Origin: Streptococcus devriesei DSM 19639
GTDB lineage: Bacteria > Bacillota > Bacilli > Lactobacillales > Streptococcaceae
Assembly (NCBI RefSeq): GCF_000423725.1
Contig: NZ_KE384084.1
Span: forward strand, 248,001-312,000
DNA length: 64,000 nucleotides
Direction of reading: 5' to 3'
This document shows, in pieces, positions 39,887 through 50,574 of the stretch. Under the pieces are notes generated by a model. It searched no databases. It worked only from the letters and a program-made list of their open reading frames with translations, and was not told the origin of the DNA. How positions within the stretch are numbered: the first letter of the stretch is position 1; each line of letters starts with the position of its first letter. The position numbers and the translations under genes were made by a program.

Positions 39887-40677
39887 TTATTTCTCTCCTT
39901 TGTCGCCCACATGATAAGAAGCATGGTTAGAATTAAAACCACTCCAATGGTTGAACCCATTCCCCAGTTCTGCGTTGTCAAAAAATGCTGTTCAATAGCC
40001 GTTCCCAGTGTAATCACACGGTTGCCGCCAATCAGCCGCGTCAGCATAAACAAGCTGAGACTGGGAATAAAAACAGACTGAACACCGCTTCTGACCCCGT
40101 TTAAAGACAGAGGAAAAACTACCTTGACAAAGGTTTGCCAATCGGTTGCTCCTAAATCGCGGCTGGCATGGATCAAATTGGGATCAATATCATCCAGTGC
40201 ATTGAAAATCGGCAGAATCATAAAGGGAATTTCAATATAAGAAGCCACAAAAATAAAGGAAAAATCCGTAAAAAGAATCTGCTTGGGCGCAAGGCCCATA
40301 AATTGCAGAAAGCTGTTGACACCGCCCTGACGGCCAAAGATGCCCATAAAGGCATAGGCTTTAAGCAGGAGATTGACCCAAGTCGGCAAAATAACCAGCA
40401 TCAGCCAGAGCTGTTTTTGCTTGAGCCGCGTCAGAATCAAGGCAGCCGGATAGGCAATCAGCAGTGTCACCAGTGTGATAATGGCAGCATATAAAATAGA
40501 ATTGAGACTCATTCGCAGATAAGTCCAGCTGGCAAAAAAAGTCTGGTAGTTACCCAGTGTCAGATGTCCTTCAATGTCAAAAAAAGATTTATACAGAATA
40601 AGAGCAACCGGTGCTAAAACAAAAAGGCCTATCCAAAGAAGATAGGGGAGAGAAAAGGCATTAAACTTTTTCTTCAT
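39883..40677 (-). CDS. potB: Polyamine ABC transporter permease PotB
   Basis: This 264-residue permease has six helices and the EAA loop [20 protein letters not shown]. It forms the channel with PotC. It overlaps potA by 17 bases and potC by four, which points to tight translational coupling. Confidence 0.93.
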   Translation of the reverse strand: MKKKFNAFSLPYLLWIGLFVLAPVALILYKSFFDIEGHLTLGNYQTFFASWTYLRMSLNSILYAAIITLVTLLIAYPAALILTRLKQKQLWLMLVILPTWVNLLLKAYAFMGIFGRQGGVNSFLQFMGLAPKQILFTDFSFIFVASYIEIPFMILPIFNALDDIDPNLIHASRDLGATDWQTFVKVVFPLSLNGVRSGVQSVFIPSLSLFMLTRLIGGNRVITLGTAIEQHFLTTQNWGMGSTIGVVLILTMLLIMWATKERNK

Positions 40678-41815
40678 GGCGCTCCTCCTCTATAGCATTG
40701 ATCAGGCCATCTTCGTGCTCTTGGGTTTCCGCGTATTCTTCAAGGCGGGCATCAAACTCTTCTTCAGTCTCATTGAGGCGCATAATATGAATGTCTTCGG
40801 GCCTGAAGTCCAGTCCGATAATCTCACCTTCAATAGCCTTGCGGGTCGAATGAATCATCCACTCATTGCCAAGCTCATCATAGGCAATGATTTCATAGTG
40901 GACACCGCGAAAAAGCTGCGTGTCTACTTTAACCTGCAGCTTGCCTTCCTCAGGCAGCGTGATTTGCAGATCTTCCGGCCGGATAACCACCTCAACAGGT
41001 TCGTTGGGACGCATACCGCCATCAACTGCTTCAAACTGCCGGCCGTTGAATTCTACCAAGTAATCTTCAATCATGGTTGCCGGCAAAATGTTCGATTCTC
41101 CAATAAAAGTTGCCACAAAATGATTGATAGGCTCGTCATAGATATCAACCGGAGTTCCGGATTGGACAATTTCACCCTCATTCATGACAAAAATCCAGTC
41201 ACTCATAGCTAGGGCTTCTTCCTGATCGTGAGTGACAAAAACAAAGGTAATGCCCAGTCTTTGCTGTAATTCCCGCAGCTCATACTGCATTTCGGTTCGC
41301 AGCTTTAAATCCAGAGCTGACAGCGGTTCATCCAGCAAAACGACCTTGGGCTGATTGATGATGGCACGGGCGATAGCCACGCGCTGCCTCTGGCCGCCTG
41401 ATAATTTATGGATGGAGCGATTTTCAAAACCGGCCAAACGGACCATTTTCAGGACTTCTGTTACCCGGTTTTCAATTTCCTTTTTGGCTATTTTTTGTAA
41501 TTTGAGCGGGAAAGCAACATTTTCAAAGACAGTCATGTGAGGAAAGAGTGCATAGGACTGAAAAACCGTATGAACATCGCGCTTATTGATCGGCAGGTCA
41601 TTGATTCTCTTGCCATCAAGAAAAATATCGCCGCTGCTTGCTTCCAACAAGCCTGCGATAAGATTTAGGATGGTTGATTTTCCTGACCCTGAGGCTCCAA
41701 GAAGCGTATAAAACTTTCCTTCTTCCAGTTCAAAATTAATATCTTTTAAAACAACAGTACCATTGTCCTCAAAGACTTTCGAAACATTTTTAAAGGCAAT
41801 GATTGGATTAGTCAA
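40661..41815 (-). CDS. potA: Polyamine ABC transporter ATPase PotA
   Basis: The 384-residue ATPase has Walker [15 protein letters not shown]-loop [13 protein letters not shown], signature [14 protein letters not shown], Walker [13 protein letters not shown] and a C-terminal TOBE domain (about 240-350). An acidic tail of about 35 residues ([20 protein letters not shown]) is a feature of streptococcal PotA. The start is TTG at 41815, three bases after the murB stop, with GAGG ahead; no ATG fits better. Confidence 0.94.
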   Translation of the reverse strand: MTNPIIAFKNVSKVFEDNGTVVLKDINFELEEGKFYTLLGASGSGKSTILNLIAGLLEASSGDIFLDGKRINDLPINKRDVHTVFQSYALFPHMTVFENVAFPLKLQKIAKKEIENRVTEVLKMVRLAGFENRSIHKLSGGQRQRVAIARAIINQPKVVLLDEPLSALDLKLRTEMQYELRELQQRLGITFVFVTHDQEEALAMSDWIFVMNEGEIVQSGTPVDIYDEPINHFVATFIGESNILPATMIEDYLVEFNGRQFEAVDGGMRPNEPVEVVIRPEDLQITLPEEGKLQVKVDTQLFRGVHYEIIAYDELGNEWMIHSTRKAIEGEIIGLDFRPEDIHIMRLNETEEEFDARLEEYAETQEHEDGLINAIEEERHEEKV

Positions 41816-41818
41816 TGC

Positions 41819-42736
41819 TTATGCGTCCTCCGCTTGTCCTTCTTTTTCACCAATAATGCGTACTTCCGGCTCTAAAGTAACTCCGGAATTTTCTTTAACC
41901 CTGCGAATCACATCCGCAATTAAATCCTCATAGTTTTTGGCAGAGCCATTATCAACATTAACCATAAAACCAGCGTGTTTTTTGCTGACTTCTACACCGC
42001 CGATACGATGCCCCATGAGATGAGCCTCCATGATAAGCTGACCGGCAAAATGTCCCATAGGACGTTTAAAAACCGAACCGCAGGACGGATGCTCCAAAGG
42101 CTGTTTCAGAGCTCGCAGGTGATTGAGGCGCTGCATTTCCTGACTGATAACAGTGTAGTCACCGGGTTTAAGCGAAAATTTAGCCGAAATCACGACCTCC
42201 TTATTATCCTGCAAGGCTGAGCGGCGGTAGCCAAAGCGCATATCACGCGCTTCAACCGTCTTAATTTCTCCATCCCTAGTCAAAACTTGTGCAGAAATCA
42301 AAATATGAGAAATCTCGCCTCCATAGGCGCCTGCATTCATAAAGACGGCTCCTCCGACACTGCCCGGAATACCGCAGGCAAACTCAAAACCGGTCAGGCT
42401 GTGGTATTGTGCAACCTTGGTTGTCTCAATCAAGTTGGAGCCTGCTTCTGCTTCAATGACGTAGCCGTTAACAGTAACGCTATTGAGCTTGTCAAACATA
42501 ATGACAAAACCTCGGATCCCACCGTCACGAACAATCAGATTGCTGGCATTGCCTAAAACCATCCAGGGCAGATTGTGTTTGTTGGCAAACTTAACAATTC
42601 TTGCCAGTTCATAGCGGTTGCGCGGAAAAGCAAGGAAATCAGCCGGTCCCCCCACTCTCGTATAGGTATATTTTTTTAAAGGCTCGTTAAAGCGAATATC
42701 AATGCCTTCTAAACTCGTTTTCATTTCTTTTAACAT
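41819..42736 (-). CDS. murB: UDP-N-acetylenolpyruvoylglucosamine reductase
   Basis: MurB makes UDP-MurNAc for peptidoglycan. The 305-residue flavoprotein has [16 protein letters not shown] and [18 protein letters not shown] (FAD binding), [20 protein letters not shown] and the catalytic Ser region [11 protein letters not shown]. It heads murB-potABCD. The start at 42736 has weak ribosome-site sequence; [12 protein letters not shown], five codons on, is an alternative start. Confidence 0.95.
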   Translation of the reverse strand: MLKEMKTSLEGIDIRFNEPLKKYTYTRVGGPADFLAFPRNRYELARIVKFANKHNLPWMVLGNASNLIVRDGGIRGFVIMFDKLNSVTVNGYVIEAEAGSNLIETTKVAQYHSLTGFEFACGIPGSVGGAVFMNAGAYGGEISHILISAQVLTRDGEIKTVEARDMRFGYRRSALQDNKEVVISAKFSLKPGDYTVISQEMQRLNHLRALKQPLEHPSCGSVFKRPMGHFAGQLIMEAHLMGHRIGGVEVSKKHAGFMVNVDNGSAKNYEDLIADVIRRVKENSGVTLEPEVRIIGEKEGQAEDA

Positions 42737-42768
42737 GATTATCTCAATTCTATACTTTTCAATACTAA

Positions 42769-42798
42769 AAAATCGGCAGCTAAACCGATTTTATTATA
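42769..42798 (-). promoter_or_regulatory. Hairpin terminator overlapped by the murB-pot promoter
   Basis: AAAATCGG (42769-42776) pairs with CCGATTTT (42785-42792), with a T run on the minus strand, so it can end the folate transcript. A TATAAT (42793-42798) directly precedes it, so a murB transcript would start inside the hairpin. The matching -35 is weak. Confidence 0.5.
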
Positions 42799-42903
42799 TC
42801 AAATTTTACTTACTTTGACGACAGAAGACATGATTTTTCATGTATCATTCTTTGCTTATTTCAACAAAGCGACTTCTGATGAGAAAAATTGAAGTACAGC
42901 AAG

Positions 42904-43389
42904 TCAGTCTTTGAAGCGTTTAACCCCGGATTGATCTGTCTCCTTTAGCAAATCAGCAGCTGATTTTTTCAGCAGAGGGTGGATAAAGCTTTCAGCAATA
43001 TCACTCAAAGGCACCAAAACAAAAGCGCGATTCTGAAGATAAGGATGGGGCACTCGCAGCTTTTCCTCATCAATAATCTCATGGCCATAAAAGAGAATAT
43101 CGATATCAATCGTTCTTGGACCCCAGTGCTCATGTCGGACACGACCCAGCCGGCTTTCAATGTTTTGGCAGCTGCGCAGCAGCTCTTGCGGTGACAAATC
43201 AGTTTCCAGCTGACAAACCATGTTTAAAAAGTCAGATTGATCTGTTTTGCCCCAAGCGGCGGTCTCATAAACTGCTGACTGAGCTAGCAGGCGTGTTCGA
43301 GGAAGCTCAGCCAGACTGGCTAAGGCTTTCTGCAAATAAGTTTCCCTATTTTCAATATTGCTGCCCAAACCTAGATAAACAAGGGTCAT
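42904..43389 (-). CDS. folK: 2-Amino-4-hydroxy-6-hydroxymethyldihydropteridine pyrophosphokinase
   Basis: HPPK transfers pyrophosphate to hydroxymethyldihydropterin in folate synthesis. The 161-residue protein has YLGLGSNIENRETYLQKAL, RHEHWGPRTIDIDILFYG (catalytic loop and metal Asp pair) and VPHPYLQNRAFVLVPL. It is last in the folate operon and overlaps folB by four bases. Confidence 0.95.
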   Translation of the reverse strand: MTLVYLGLGSNIENRETYLQKALASLAELPRTRLLAQSAVYETAAWGKTDQSDFLNMVCQLETDLSPQELLRSCQNIESRLGRVRHEHWGPRTIDIDILFYGHEIIDEEKLRVPHPYLQNRAFVLVPLSDIAESFIHPLLKKSAADLLKETDQSGVKRFKD

Positions 43390-43748
43390 GGGCGTTCACG
43401 CTTTAATTCCACGCCAACAGCATCGTAGTGGCCGGCAATAGGCGGGTTTTCTTTAGTGATCCGGATTGTAACGGCTAAAATGGCAGGAAAATGCTCAAAA
43501 ATATCCTGACAGACCGCACCCGCCAGCTTTTCAATCAAAACATAGCGGCTGTTTTCAACACGGTGTCTAATCACCTCAAAAACCTTGCCGTAGTGAACCG
43601 TATCTTCCAGATTATCTGTTTCTGATGCGGCCTTTAAATCAACTGCTAATTCAGCATCCACAACAAAGATCTGCCCCAAGGCCTGTTCTTCCGAAAAGGC
43701 ACCGTGATAAGCATAAAAACGGCAGCCTTTTAAAATAATCTTATCCAT
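43386..43748 (-). CDS. folB: Dihydroneopterin aldolase
   Basis: FolB cleaves dihydroneopterin to 6-hydroxymethyldihydropterin. The 120-residue protein has the substrate pocket GCRFYAYHGAFSEEQALGQ and the catalytic Lys in YVLIEKLAGAVCQDI. It also appears as folQ in S. mutans annotations. It lies between folP and folK. Confidence 0.94.
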   Translation of the reverse strand: MDKIILKGCRFYAYHGAFSEEQALGQIFVVDAELAVDLKAASETDNLEDTVHYGKVFEVIRHRVENSRYVLIEKLAGAVCQDIFEHFPAILAVTIRITKENPPIAGHYDAVGVELKRERP

Positions 43749-43754
43749 AACACC

Positions 43755-44555
43755 TCACATTAACTGACTGGCAACTTTGACAATATCCTTATTAACTGCT
43801 ACATTGTGCACTCTGACAATTTGGCAGCCCTTATCAATAGCATAGGCAGACAGAGCAGCTGTTGCCATGTCGCGTTCCTGCGGCTTCGTGCTGCCGCCAA
43901 GCATACTGTCAACAACACGTTTGCGGGAAATACCAAACAAAACAGGGTAACCAAGACTTGTAATCTGCTCCAAACCTTGCAGCAATTCTAGATTTTGCTC
44001 AACATTCTTAGCAAAACCAAAACCGGGATCAAGCCAAATATTTTCTTTTTTAACACCGGCTTTTTGCGCCACTTCTGCACGCGCCAAAAGAAAACGGCTG
44101 ACATCCTGCGTGACATCATCATAAACTTCCTCTTTTTGATTATGCATGAGAATGATTGGGACATCTTTCTGCGCTGCCAATTCAAACATGCGGCCGTCGT
44201 AGAGGCCTGACCAAACATCATTAAGAATATCAGCACCAGCTTCAAGCGCTGCCTGAGCTGTTTGGGTCTTATAGGTATCAATGCTGACGAGACAGTCAAA
44301 GCGTTCTTTAATGGCTTTGATAACCGGGATAACCCGCTTCATCTCATCTTCGGCAGAAACAAAAACAGCTCCGGGACGCGTTGATTCACCGCCGACGTCA
44401 ATAATCTTAGCACCTGCTGCCAGCATTTCTTCTGTTTGCTTGAGTGCCTGATCAACAGAAAGGTACTGACCCCCGTCTGAAAATGAATCCGGGGTCACAT
44501 TGAGAATCCCCATAATCACTGCCTGATCTGCCAATTCATGCTTGCCGATCTTCAT
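43755..44555 (-). CDS. folP: Dihydropteroate synthase
   Basis: DHPS joins p-aminobenzoate to the pterin pyrophosphate and is the sulfonamide target. The 266-residue TIM barrel has ILNVTPDSFSDGG, IDVGGESTRPGA and LDPGFGFAKN, plus GISRKRVVDSMLG. Six bases separate it from folB. Confidence 0.95.
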   Translation of the reverse strand: MKIGKHELADQAVIMGILNVTPDSFSDGGQYLSVDQALKQTEEMLAAGAKIIDVGGESTRPGAVFVSAEDEMKRVIPVIKAIKERFDCLVSIDTYKTQTAQAALEAGADILNDVWSGLYDGRMFELAAQKDVPIILMHNQKEEVYDDVTQDVSRFLLARAEVAQKAGVKKENIWLDPGFGFAKNVEQNLELLQGLEQITSLGYPVLFGISRKRVVDSMLGGSTKPQERDMATAALSAYAIDKGCQIVRVHNVAVNKDIVKVASQLM

Positions 44556-44564
44556 GTTAACTCC

Positions 44565-45125
44565 TTAATTGTGAATCATTGATATAATTTCCTGCCGGAC
44601 GTCTTTGTCAGACTGACAAACGCCTCTGGCAACGCTGGTTACTGTTTTACTGCCGGGCTTTTTAATTCCCCGCATGGTCATGCACATATGTTCTGCCTCA
44701 ATCATAACAAAGACACCTTTAGGCTTTAATGCCTCTTCAAGCGCATGTGCCACCTGAGCTGTCAAACGCTCTTGCAGCTGCGGCCGTTTGCTGGCCACTT
44801 CTACTGCACGCGCCAGTTTACTGAGTCCCGTTACCCGGCCATCACTTGGAATATAGGCAACATGAGCCACTCCATAAAAAGGAACCAAGTGATGCTCACA
44901 CATAGAATAAAAGGGAATATCTTTAACTAACACAACTTCTTCATGTCCTTCAGAAAAAACTGCTGTGAATTGATCCTTGGGATCCTGATTTAGTCCGGAA
45001 AACATTTCCTGATACATTCTGGCAACACGCTTTGGTGTCTCTAAAAGCCCCTCACGCTCAGGATTTTCGCCCAATGCTTCTAAAAGCTGATAAACAGCCT
45101 TTTCAATCTTTTTTTGGTCTGACAT
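44565..45125 (-). CDS. folE: GTP cyclohydrolase I
   Basis: FolE converts GTP to dihydroneopterin triphosphate, the first folate step. The 186-residue protein has the zinc ligands in [12 protein letters not shown] and [14 protein letters not shown], and [17 protein letters not shown]. It lies in the folate operon folC-folE-folP-folB-folK. Confidence 0.96.
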   Translation of the reverse strand: MSDQKKIEKAVYQLLEALGENPEREGLLETPKRVARMYQEMFSGLNQDPKDQFTAVFSEGHEEVVLVKDIPFYSMCEHHLVPFYGVAHVAYIPSDGRVTGLSKLARAVEVASKRPQLQERLTAQVAHALEEALKPKGVFVMIEAEHMCMTMRGIKKPGSKTVTSVARGVCQSDKDVRQEIISMIHN

Positions 45126-45144
45126 TTACTCTCTCACTCATTTT

Positions 45145-46422
45145 TTAATACAATCTATTATAGCCTATTTCTTTATTTTTCAAAAGGTCTTTTCTGACCT
45201 GTGAAATAAAATAAAGCGATCCTGTGATAACAAAGAGGTCATCTTTTTGAGCCTTTTTAAGTCTTTTCAGCCAGGCCGAAAAATCAGAAATCTGTTTATA
45301 TTGTGAAGGATAATCTTCCAAAGCTAAAGCTCTGGGATAAGGAAAAGTTGTCACTGTCACATCTGCAAATTGACTCAGCTGCGCAAGCATGTTCTCAACT
45401 GGTTTACCTGCAATAGCCGCAAAAAGAACATGAATGTTTTTGTCGGCATACTGCTCTTTTAAGAGGTCGGCTAACACAGCGACACTTTCATTGTTGTGAG
45501 CACCGTCAATCATGAGGTTTTCTCTGATAAACTCCGTCCTGCCCGCCCAGCGGCTGTCTGCTAAAGCTTCTTTAATAACAGTTTTTGTCACCTTTGGAAA
45601 ATCTTTTTGCAGCAAAAAGCTGGTCATAACAGCCAAAGCAGCATTAGATCTTTGGTGGCTTCCCTTCATCACAAGGCGGATATCAGAAATCGTCTCGCCG
45701 CCATAACTGAAATCAAAAACCGCTCCTTTATCTGAAATCTTAAAATCTTCTCCCAGCTGATACAGAGGACTTCCGGTTTCCTTAGCCTTCTGATAAAAAA
45801 CAGCCTTAACATCGCTGCGCTTTTCAGCAAAAACAAAGGGCACTCCTTCTTTTAAAACACCCACCTTTTGTCCAGCAATGTCAGCATGGCTATTTCCCAA
45901 AACAGCCTGATGATCCAGCCCGATTGAGGTACAGATGACTGCCTGTGCTTTAAAGACATTGGTCGAATCATACAAGCCTCCCATTCCTGCTTCGATGATT
46001 ACCAGATCAACCGGATGAACCTGCCCAAAATAAACGAACATCAACAGCGTGATAATTTCAAATTCTGTTGCCGCTTCAAGACTGGTTTCAAGCGGCAGAC
46101 GTTCCACCACAGGCTTAACTAGCTGAACCAAACGGACCAGCTCGTCTTTGCTGATCATGTGACCATTGACAGAGATGCGTTCCCTGAAATCAATAATATA
46201 GGGAGACGTAAAGGTACCGACATCATAGCCTGCCTTGGTAAAAATAGTTTGCAGGTAATTGACGGTTGAGCCTTTTCCGTTAGTACCGACAACGTGAATC
46301 CCGTGAATATTTTGCTGGGGATTGCCCATTTCCTCAAGCATCCAAGCCATCCGTTCAAGACCCGGTTTGATACCAAATTTTAAATTGTCATTTATCCAAG
46401 CTAAGGCTTCTTGATAGTTCAT
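45145..46422 (-). CDS. folC: Folylpolyglutamate synthase/dihydrofolate synthase
   Basis: FolC adds glutamates to folates. The 425-residue Mur-ligase-like protein has the P-loop VVGTNGKGSTVNYLQTIF, FTSPYIIDFRERISVNG and MIDGAHNNESVAVL. I chose the ATG at 46422 (MNYQEALAWIN) because GAGAG lies just before it; an in-frame ATG four codons upstream has no ribosome site. It is first in the folate operon, with a GCCGG/CCGGC hairpin (46441-46460) upstream. Confidence 0.94.
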   Translation of the reverse strand: MNYQEALAWINDNLKFGIKPGLERMAWMLEEMGNPQQNIHGIHVVGTNGKGSTVNYLQTIFTKAGYDVGTFTSPYIIDFRERISVNGHMISKDELVRLVQLVKPVVERLPLETSLEAATEFEIITLLMFVYFGQVHPVDLVIIEAGMGGLYDSTNVFKAQAVICTSIGLDHQAVLGNSHADIAGQKVGVLKEGVPFVFAEKRSDVKAVFYQKAKETGSPLYQLGEDFKISDKGAVFDFSYGGETISDIRLVMKGSHQRSNAALAVMTSFLLQKDFPKVTKTVIKEALADSRWAGRTEFIRENLMIDGAHNNESVAVLADLLKEQYADKNIHVLFAAIAGKPVENMLAQLSQFADVTVTTFPYPRALALEDYPSQYKQISDFSAWLKRLKKAQKDDLFVITGSLYFISQVRKDLLKNKEIGYNRLY

Positions 46423-46502
46423 CACTTCTCTCATTTATTTGCCGGCAATAAAAACCGGCTGCCTCCTTTTTAGCATTTATGAAAATTGTCTCCGCTAGGC
46501 TC

Positions 46503-47387
46503 TTATCTGTTTTTTCTTAACATTAAAATCTGCCCTATGATAAAGATGAAAACCGCCAGCCAAATGAAAATAAAGCCAGGCAATTCACCAAGAGTAATGG
46601 TTTCGCCAAAAATTAAAACAGCAATCACCAGCTGTATGGTGGGATTAATATACTGGATAAAACCTATTAGATTAAGAGGGGCTTTTTTAACCCCTTCTGC
46701 AAACAGCAGCAAGGGAACAGCGGTCACAAGTCCTGAAAGCATGAGCAGAATATTTTCCAAAAGACTGTAATCAAACAGGCTTTCACCGCTGAAAAAGAAG
46801 AGATAAAGCAAAGCCAAAGGCGCTATGACACAGGCTTCTACCAGCATAGCGACATCACTGGAGAGCTTAACATTTTTCTTAATCAGTCCGTAAAAGGCAA
46901 AAGAAAAAGCCAGCAGAAAGGTTACCGCAGGAATTTCTCCTGTATGAAAGATGAGAAGGCCAACACCCAAAGCCGCTAGCAATACTGAAAAAGCCGTCCA
47001 CCTGTCCAGATGCTCGCCCAGAAAGATTAGTGATAAGAGCACAGAAACCAAGGGCATAACATAATAGCCCAAACTTGCTTGGGTGGCTTGCTGGTTAGTA
47101 ACAGCATAGATGTAAGAAAGCCAGTTAACCGCAATCAAAAAACTAGCCAGAACTGCGGCAGCTCCTGCTTTTTTATCTGTCATTAAACCTTTTATCTGCT
47201 GCTTATAAATACGCTGACGCTGAGATAAAAGCATATAAAGCAGCATGGTGACTAAGGTCCAAAGGATGCGGTAGGAAAAAATGGCATAGGCATTGATTCC
47301 TGACAGCTGCTTCCAAAAAAGGGAGATAACTCCCCATAATAGATATGCTTCTAAACCGAGCAGCAGCCCCTGTTTAGTCTCTTTCAA
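46503..47387 (-). CDS. rarD: EamA-family permease (RarD-like)
   Basis: The 294-residue protein has ten membrane helices in two EamA halves. It starts [22 protein letters not shown], as in RarD, and has [20 protein letters not shown] and [20 protein letters not shown] near the half ends. Its substrate is unknown. The start overlaps the thrB end by 14 bases, so it is co-transcribed with hom-thrB and may export an amino acid of that pathway (inference). Confidence 0.85.
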   Translation of the reverse strand: MKETKQGLLLGLEAYLLWGVISLFWKQLSGINAYAIFSYRILWTLVTMLLYMLLSQRQRIYKQQIKGLMTDKKAGAAAVLASFLIAVNWLSYIYAVTNQQATQASLGYYVMPLVSVLLSLIFLGEHLDRWTAFSVLLAALGVGLLIFHTGEIPAVTFLLAFSFAFYGLIKKNVKLSSDVAMLVEACVIAPLALLYLFFFSGESLFDYSLLENILLMLSGLVTAVPLLLFAEGVKKAPLNLIGFIQYINPTIQLVIAVLIFGETITLGELPGFIFIWLAVFIFIIGQILMLRKNR

Positions 47388-48240
47388 TCCTTACTCCTTC
47401 AGTATCAACAGATAAAAGATAGGTTTTTCCATCCAAGCCCAAACGATCAATCGCTGCTTTGATTCTTTTCCCTTTATCTTGTTCAGACAAAACAATAACG
47501 GTCGGGCCTGCTCCTGAAAGATAGGTTGCATAGGCCGCGTTTTCTTCGCCGACAGCCTTAATTGCTGGAAATTCTTTAACGAGGGACTGGCGGAAGCGTT
47601 CATGAAAAAGATCGCCTTCGATCGCCTTTCCGGCAGTCTCTAAATCACCTGTCAAAAGACCCGCAACAGCTACGTTGGCAATCGAGCTGGCTGCAACAGC
47701 TTCCTTGTAGCTTAGCTGATCAGGCAAAACATTGCGGCTGTCGCTGGTCTTAAGCTCATAGTTAGGAATAAAGGTCACAAAAGAACACTTAGGAAAATCT
47801 GCAACAGCATAATTGACCTTTTCATTGACATAACTGGATACTACAAGATTGCCAAAAATGGCTGGCGCTACATTGTCAGGATGACCTTCAATAGCTGTGG
47901 CAATAGTTAGTTTTTCGCCGGCTGTCAGCTGTAAATCCGCTAATTGATTGGCCAGCTCGATTCCGGCAACGATAACAGAACTTGATGACCCTAATCCTCT
48001 TGCAAGAGGAATATCGCTGGTCATCCGCAGCCGATGAGGCTGCAGGTTAGGGGCAACCTTTAAGGCTGTCACAATCAATAAATTACGGTCATCACTCGGG
48101 ATGTTCTCCAAATCATGGATAATTTCCCAGGAATCAGCCGCTTCTAAAACTTCAATAGAAAGATATTTGGAAAGGGCAACACCAACAGAATCAAAACCCG
48201 GTCCGATATTAGCCGATGTTGCAGGTACTGTAATTTTCAT
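47374..48240 (-). CDS. thrB: Homoserine kinase
   Basis: ThrB phosphorylates homoserine for threonine synthesis. The 288-residue GHMP kinase has [19 protein letters not shown], the ATP loop [16 protein letters not shown] and [12 protein letters not shown]. It starts one base after the hom stop. Confidence 0.95.
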   Translation of the reverse strand: MKITVPATSANIGPGFDSVGVALSKYLSIEVLEAADSWEIIHDLENIPSDDRNLLIVTALKVAPNLQPHRLRMTSDIPLARGLGSSSSVIVAGIELANQLADLQLTAGEKLTIATAIEGHPDNVAPAIFGNLVVSSYVNEKVNYAVADFPKCSFVTFIPNYELKTSDSRNVLPDQLSYKEAVAASSIANVAVAGLLTGDLETAGKAIEGDLFHERFRQSLVKEFPAIKAVGEENAAYATYLSGAGPTVIVLSEQDKGKRIKAAIDRLGLDGKTYLLSVDTEGVRIERD

Positions 48241-48241
48241 C

Positions 48242-49528
48242 CTATTCCCCTAACACCTTGAAAGTATTTACTAATTCAAAATCGGCAACAGCCTTCAGTT
48301 TTTCAGTAACATTGGCTAACTGTGTCTTGCTCAGAGAGTGCGTGATGATGACAACACGCGCTGTTTGACCGTTGGCCTTTTGCTGCAGAACCTGCTCAAA
48401 CGAAATATCTTCTGAATTAAAAATTTCAGCTAAGCGCAGCATCTTGCCTTTTTCATCTGCAGTATTGATGGCAAAATAATAGTGGCTCTTAACATCATCA
48501 GGATGCGCAATCTGAGTATCGCGAACAAATTCATTAAAAGGTTTGCCGACGTTACCGTCTTTAATACGGCGGGCAATGCGAACAATATCTGCCGTCACAG
48601 AGGTTGCTGTCGGTTTCTGTCCGGCACCCGGTCCGTAGTACATGGATTCGCCAATGCCGATAGACTCCACAAAAACAGCATTCATCACATCGTTGACACT
48701 GGCAAGCGGATGAGATTTTGGCAGAAATGTCGGTGAAACCTCAGCAAAAATTCCCGATTCGGTTTCTTCAACAGAGCCGACCAGTTTAATCACATAGCCC
48801 AGTTGCTGAGCAACACTGACATCATCGGGCGTAATACTTGAAATGCCTTGGTGGGTCACTTGGTCAAAATCAATAGTCATTCCAAAACCAAACTGACTTA
48901 AAATAACGGCTTTGTAGGCTGCATCAATCCCTTCGACATCGTTAGTTGGGTCACTTTCAGCATAGCCCAGAGCCTGCGCTTCTGCCAAAGCAGCTTCATA
49001 GGTCCAGCCCTCATCAACCATCTTGGTCATCATAAAATTAGATGTTCCGTTGAGCACGCCTAAAATGCGTGTTACCTTGTCAGAGGTCAAAGAGTTTGCC
49101 AAGGTCCGCAAAATGGGAATACCGCCGGCAACAGCTGCTTCATAGTAAAAAGCTACGCCCTGATCCTTCGCCAGTTTAATCAGCTCCCTACCGTGTGTGG
49201 CAATCAGATCCTTGTTAGCAGAAACAACGTGTTTACCCGCTTCAAGCGCCTTAGTAATAAAGGTTTTGGCAGGCTCGATGCGTCCCATTAGCTCAACAAC
49301 AATATCAATCGTCTCATCAGATAAAATGTCATCAACATTAGTTACAAAGTTAAAATCATTGCCGGCAGCCAAAAGGCGATCCTTTTCCTCATTGTCCTTG
49401 ACCAAAACCTTAGCAATTTCCAACTGGTCTCTTGAAGCAGCCGTGATTTTCTCATGATTTTCCTTTAACAAAAACGGAATACCGCTTGCCACTGTCCCGA
49501 AACCAAGCAAACCAATTTTTATAGACAT
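48242..49528 (-). CDS. hom: Homoserine dehydrogenase
   Basis: Hom reduces aspartate semialdehyde (made by Asd) to homoserine. The 428-residue protein has an NAD-binding start [18 protein letters not shown], the catalytic stretch [13 protein letters not shown] and [18 protein letters not shown], and a C-terminal ACT domain (about 350-428; [20 protein letters not shown]), so feedback control by threonine is likely. A TATAAT on the minus strand (49559-49564) lies upstream. Confidence 0.95.
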   Translation of the reverse strand: MSIKIGLLGFGTVASGIPFLLKENHEKITAASRDQLEIAKVLVKDNEEKDRLLAAGNDFNFVTNVDDILSDETIDIVVELMGRIEPAKTFITKALEAGKHVVSANKDLIATHGRELIKLAKDQGVAFYYEAAVAGGIPILRTLANSLTSDKVTRILGVLNGTSNFMMTKMVDEGWTYEAALAEAQALGYAESDPTNDVEGIDAAYKAVILSQFGFGMTIDFDQVTHQGISSITPDDVSVAQQLGYVIKLVGSVEETESGIFAEVSPTFLPKSHPLASVNDVMNAVFVESIGIGESMYYGPGAGQKPTATSVTADIVRIARRIKDGNVGKPFNEFVRDTQIAHPDDVKSHYYFAINTADEKGKMLRLAEIFNSEDISFEQVLQQKANGQTARVVIITHSLSKTQLANVTEKLKAVADFELVNTFKVLGE

Positions 49529-49586
49529 TTCTTTCTCCTTGTAAAAAACATTTTTTTCATTATATCAAATTTTCAGCAGAATTTAC

Positions 49587-49616
49587 AGCTAATTAGCTCC
49601 TCCATTATGCTATAAT
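49587..49616 (+). promoter_or_regulatory. Promoter of the deacetylase gene with nearby palindrome
   Basis: TGCTATAAT (49608-49616) is an extended -10 box. Upstream, AGCTAATTAGCT (49587-49598) is a perfect 12-bp palindrome, and ATTAGCT repeats after the -10 box. The palindrome lies between the divergent hom and deacetylase promoters and could bind a regulator. Confidence 0.5.
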
Positions 49617-49634
49617 TAGCTAAGAGGATAATTT

Positions 49635-50516
49635 ATGATGAAGAAAAATAAAAAGCTGACCATTATCAATATCATCTTGATGCTTGCCTGCCTTGCAGCT
49701 TTGGGAAGTCTTGTGATTGTACTCATGCGGCAAAACAGCAAAACCAGCACTAAAACCGCTGTTCCTGTCACCCGTATCAGTCAGGACAAGGCTCAAAAAG
49801 CCCAAAAAAAGATTAAATGGATAAAGCAAAAACAGCCTGTTCACCTTCCTATTTTGATGTATCATGCCATTCATGATATGACACCTGATGAGGCAGGCAA
49901 TGCCAATCTCATTGTGTCACCTGCTGTTTTTGAAAGCCATATCAGGCGCTTGAGCGAAGAAGGCTACTATTTTTTAAGCCCCGAAGAAGCTTATCGGGCT
50001 CTCAGTCAAAATGCCCTTCCTGCTAAAAAAGTTATCTGGCTGACTTTCGATGATAGTTTGCTTGATTTTTATACTATTGCTTATCCTATTTTGAAAAAAT
50101 ATCAGGCTAGGGCAACCAACAATGTCATTACCTCCTTTACAGATGAAGGCAGAAGCGGCAACCTGACCATTAAGCAAATGAAAGAAATGAAAACAAACGG
50201 TATGTCCTTTCAGTCCCATACGGTTAATCACCCTGACTTAGCAGTTTCTGATCAAGAAACGCAGGCCAAGGAATTATCAGAGTCAAGAACTTATTTGGAT
50301 AAAGAACTTAATCAAACAACGACAGCCATCGCCTATCCGGCAGGACGCTACAGCGATACCACCCTTAGTCTTGCTAATCAATACAAACTGGGTCTAACAA
50401 CCAACGAAGGCTTGGCCAGTGCTGAAAACGGGCTGCTGTCTTTGAACCGCGTAAGAATTCTGCCTGATACCAGTGCTGATATTCTGATGAGCACTATTGC
50501 TCCTGCTTTGCCATAA
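49635..50516 (+). CDS. Polysaccharide deacetylase (NodB/PgdA-type), membrane-anchored
   Basis: The 293-residue protein has an N-terminal membrane helix (about 9-29), a basic linker and a NodB deacetylase domain. LPILMYHAIHDM opens the domain, WLTFDDSLLDFY holds the catalytic Asp pair (Ser replaces the usual Gly), SFQSHTVNHPDL is the His-x3-His metal site and AIAYPAGRYSDTTL is motif 3. It is expected outside the membrane, removing N-acetyl groups from peptidoglycan or a wall glycan. GAGGATAA precedes the ATG. Confidence 0.88.
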   Translation: MMKKNKKLTIINIILMLACLAALGSLVIVLMRQNSKTSTKTAVPVTRISQDKAQKAQKKIKWIKQKQPVHLPILMYHAIHDMTPDEAGNANLIVSPAVFESHIRRLSEEGYYFLSPEEAYRALSQNALPAKKVIWLTFDDSLLDFYTIAYPILKKYQARATNNVITSFTDEGRSGNLTIKQMKEMKTNGMSFQSHTVNHPDLAVSDQETQAKELSESRTYLDKELNQTTTAIAYPAGRYSDTTLSLANQYKLGLTTNEGLASAENGLLSLNRVRILPDTSADILMSTIAPALP

Positions 50517-50532
50517 TTTTTTAAAAGAAAAG

Positions 50533-50560
50533 AAGGCCGAGACAAATGTGTTTCGGCCTT
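50533..50560. terminator. Terminator after the deacetylase gene
   Basis: AAGGCCGA pairs with TCGGCCTT over a 12-base loop; located between convergent genes. Confidence 0.75.
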
Positions 50561-50574
50561 GTTTCTTTGCCTGA

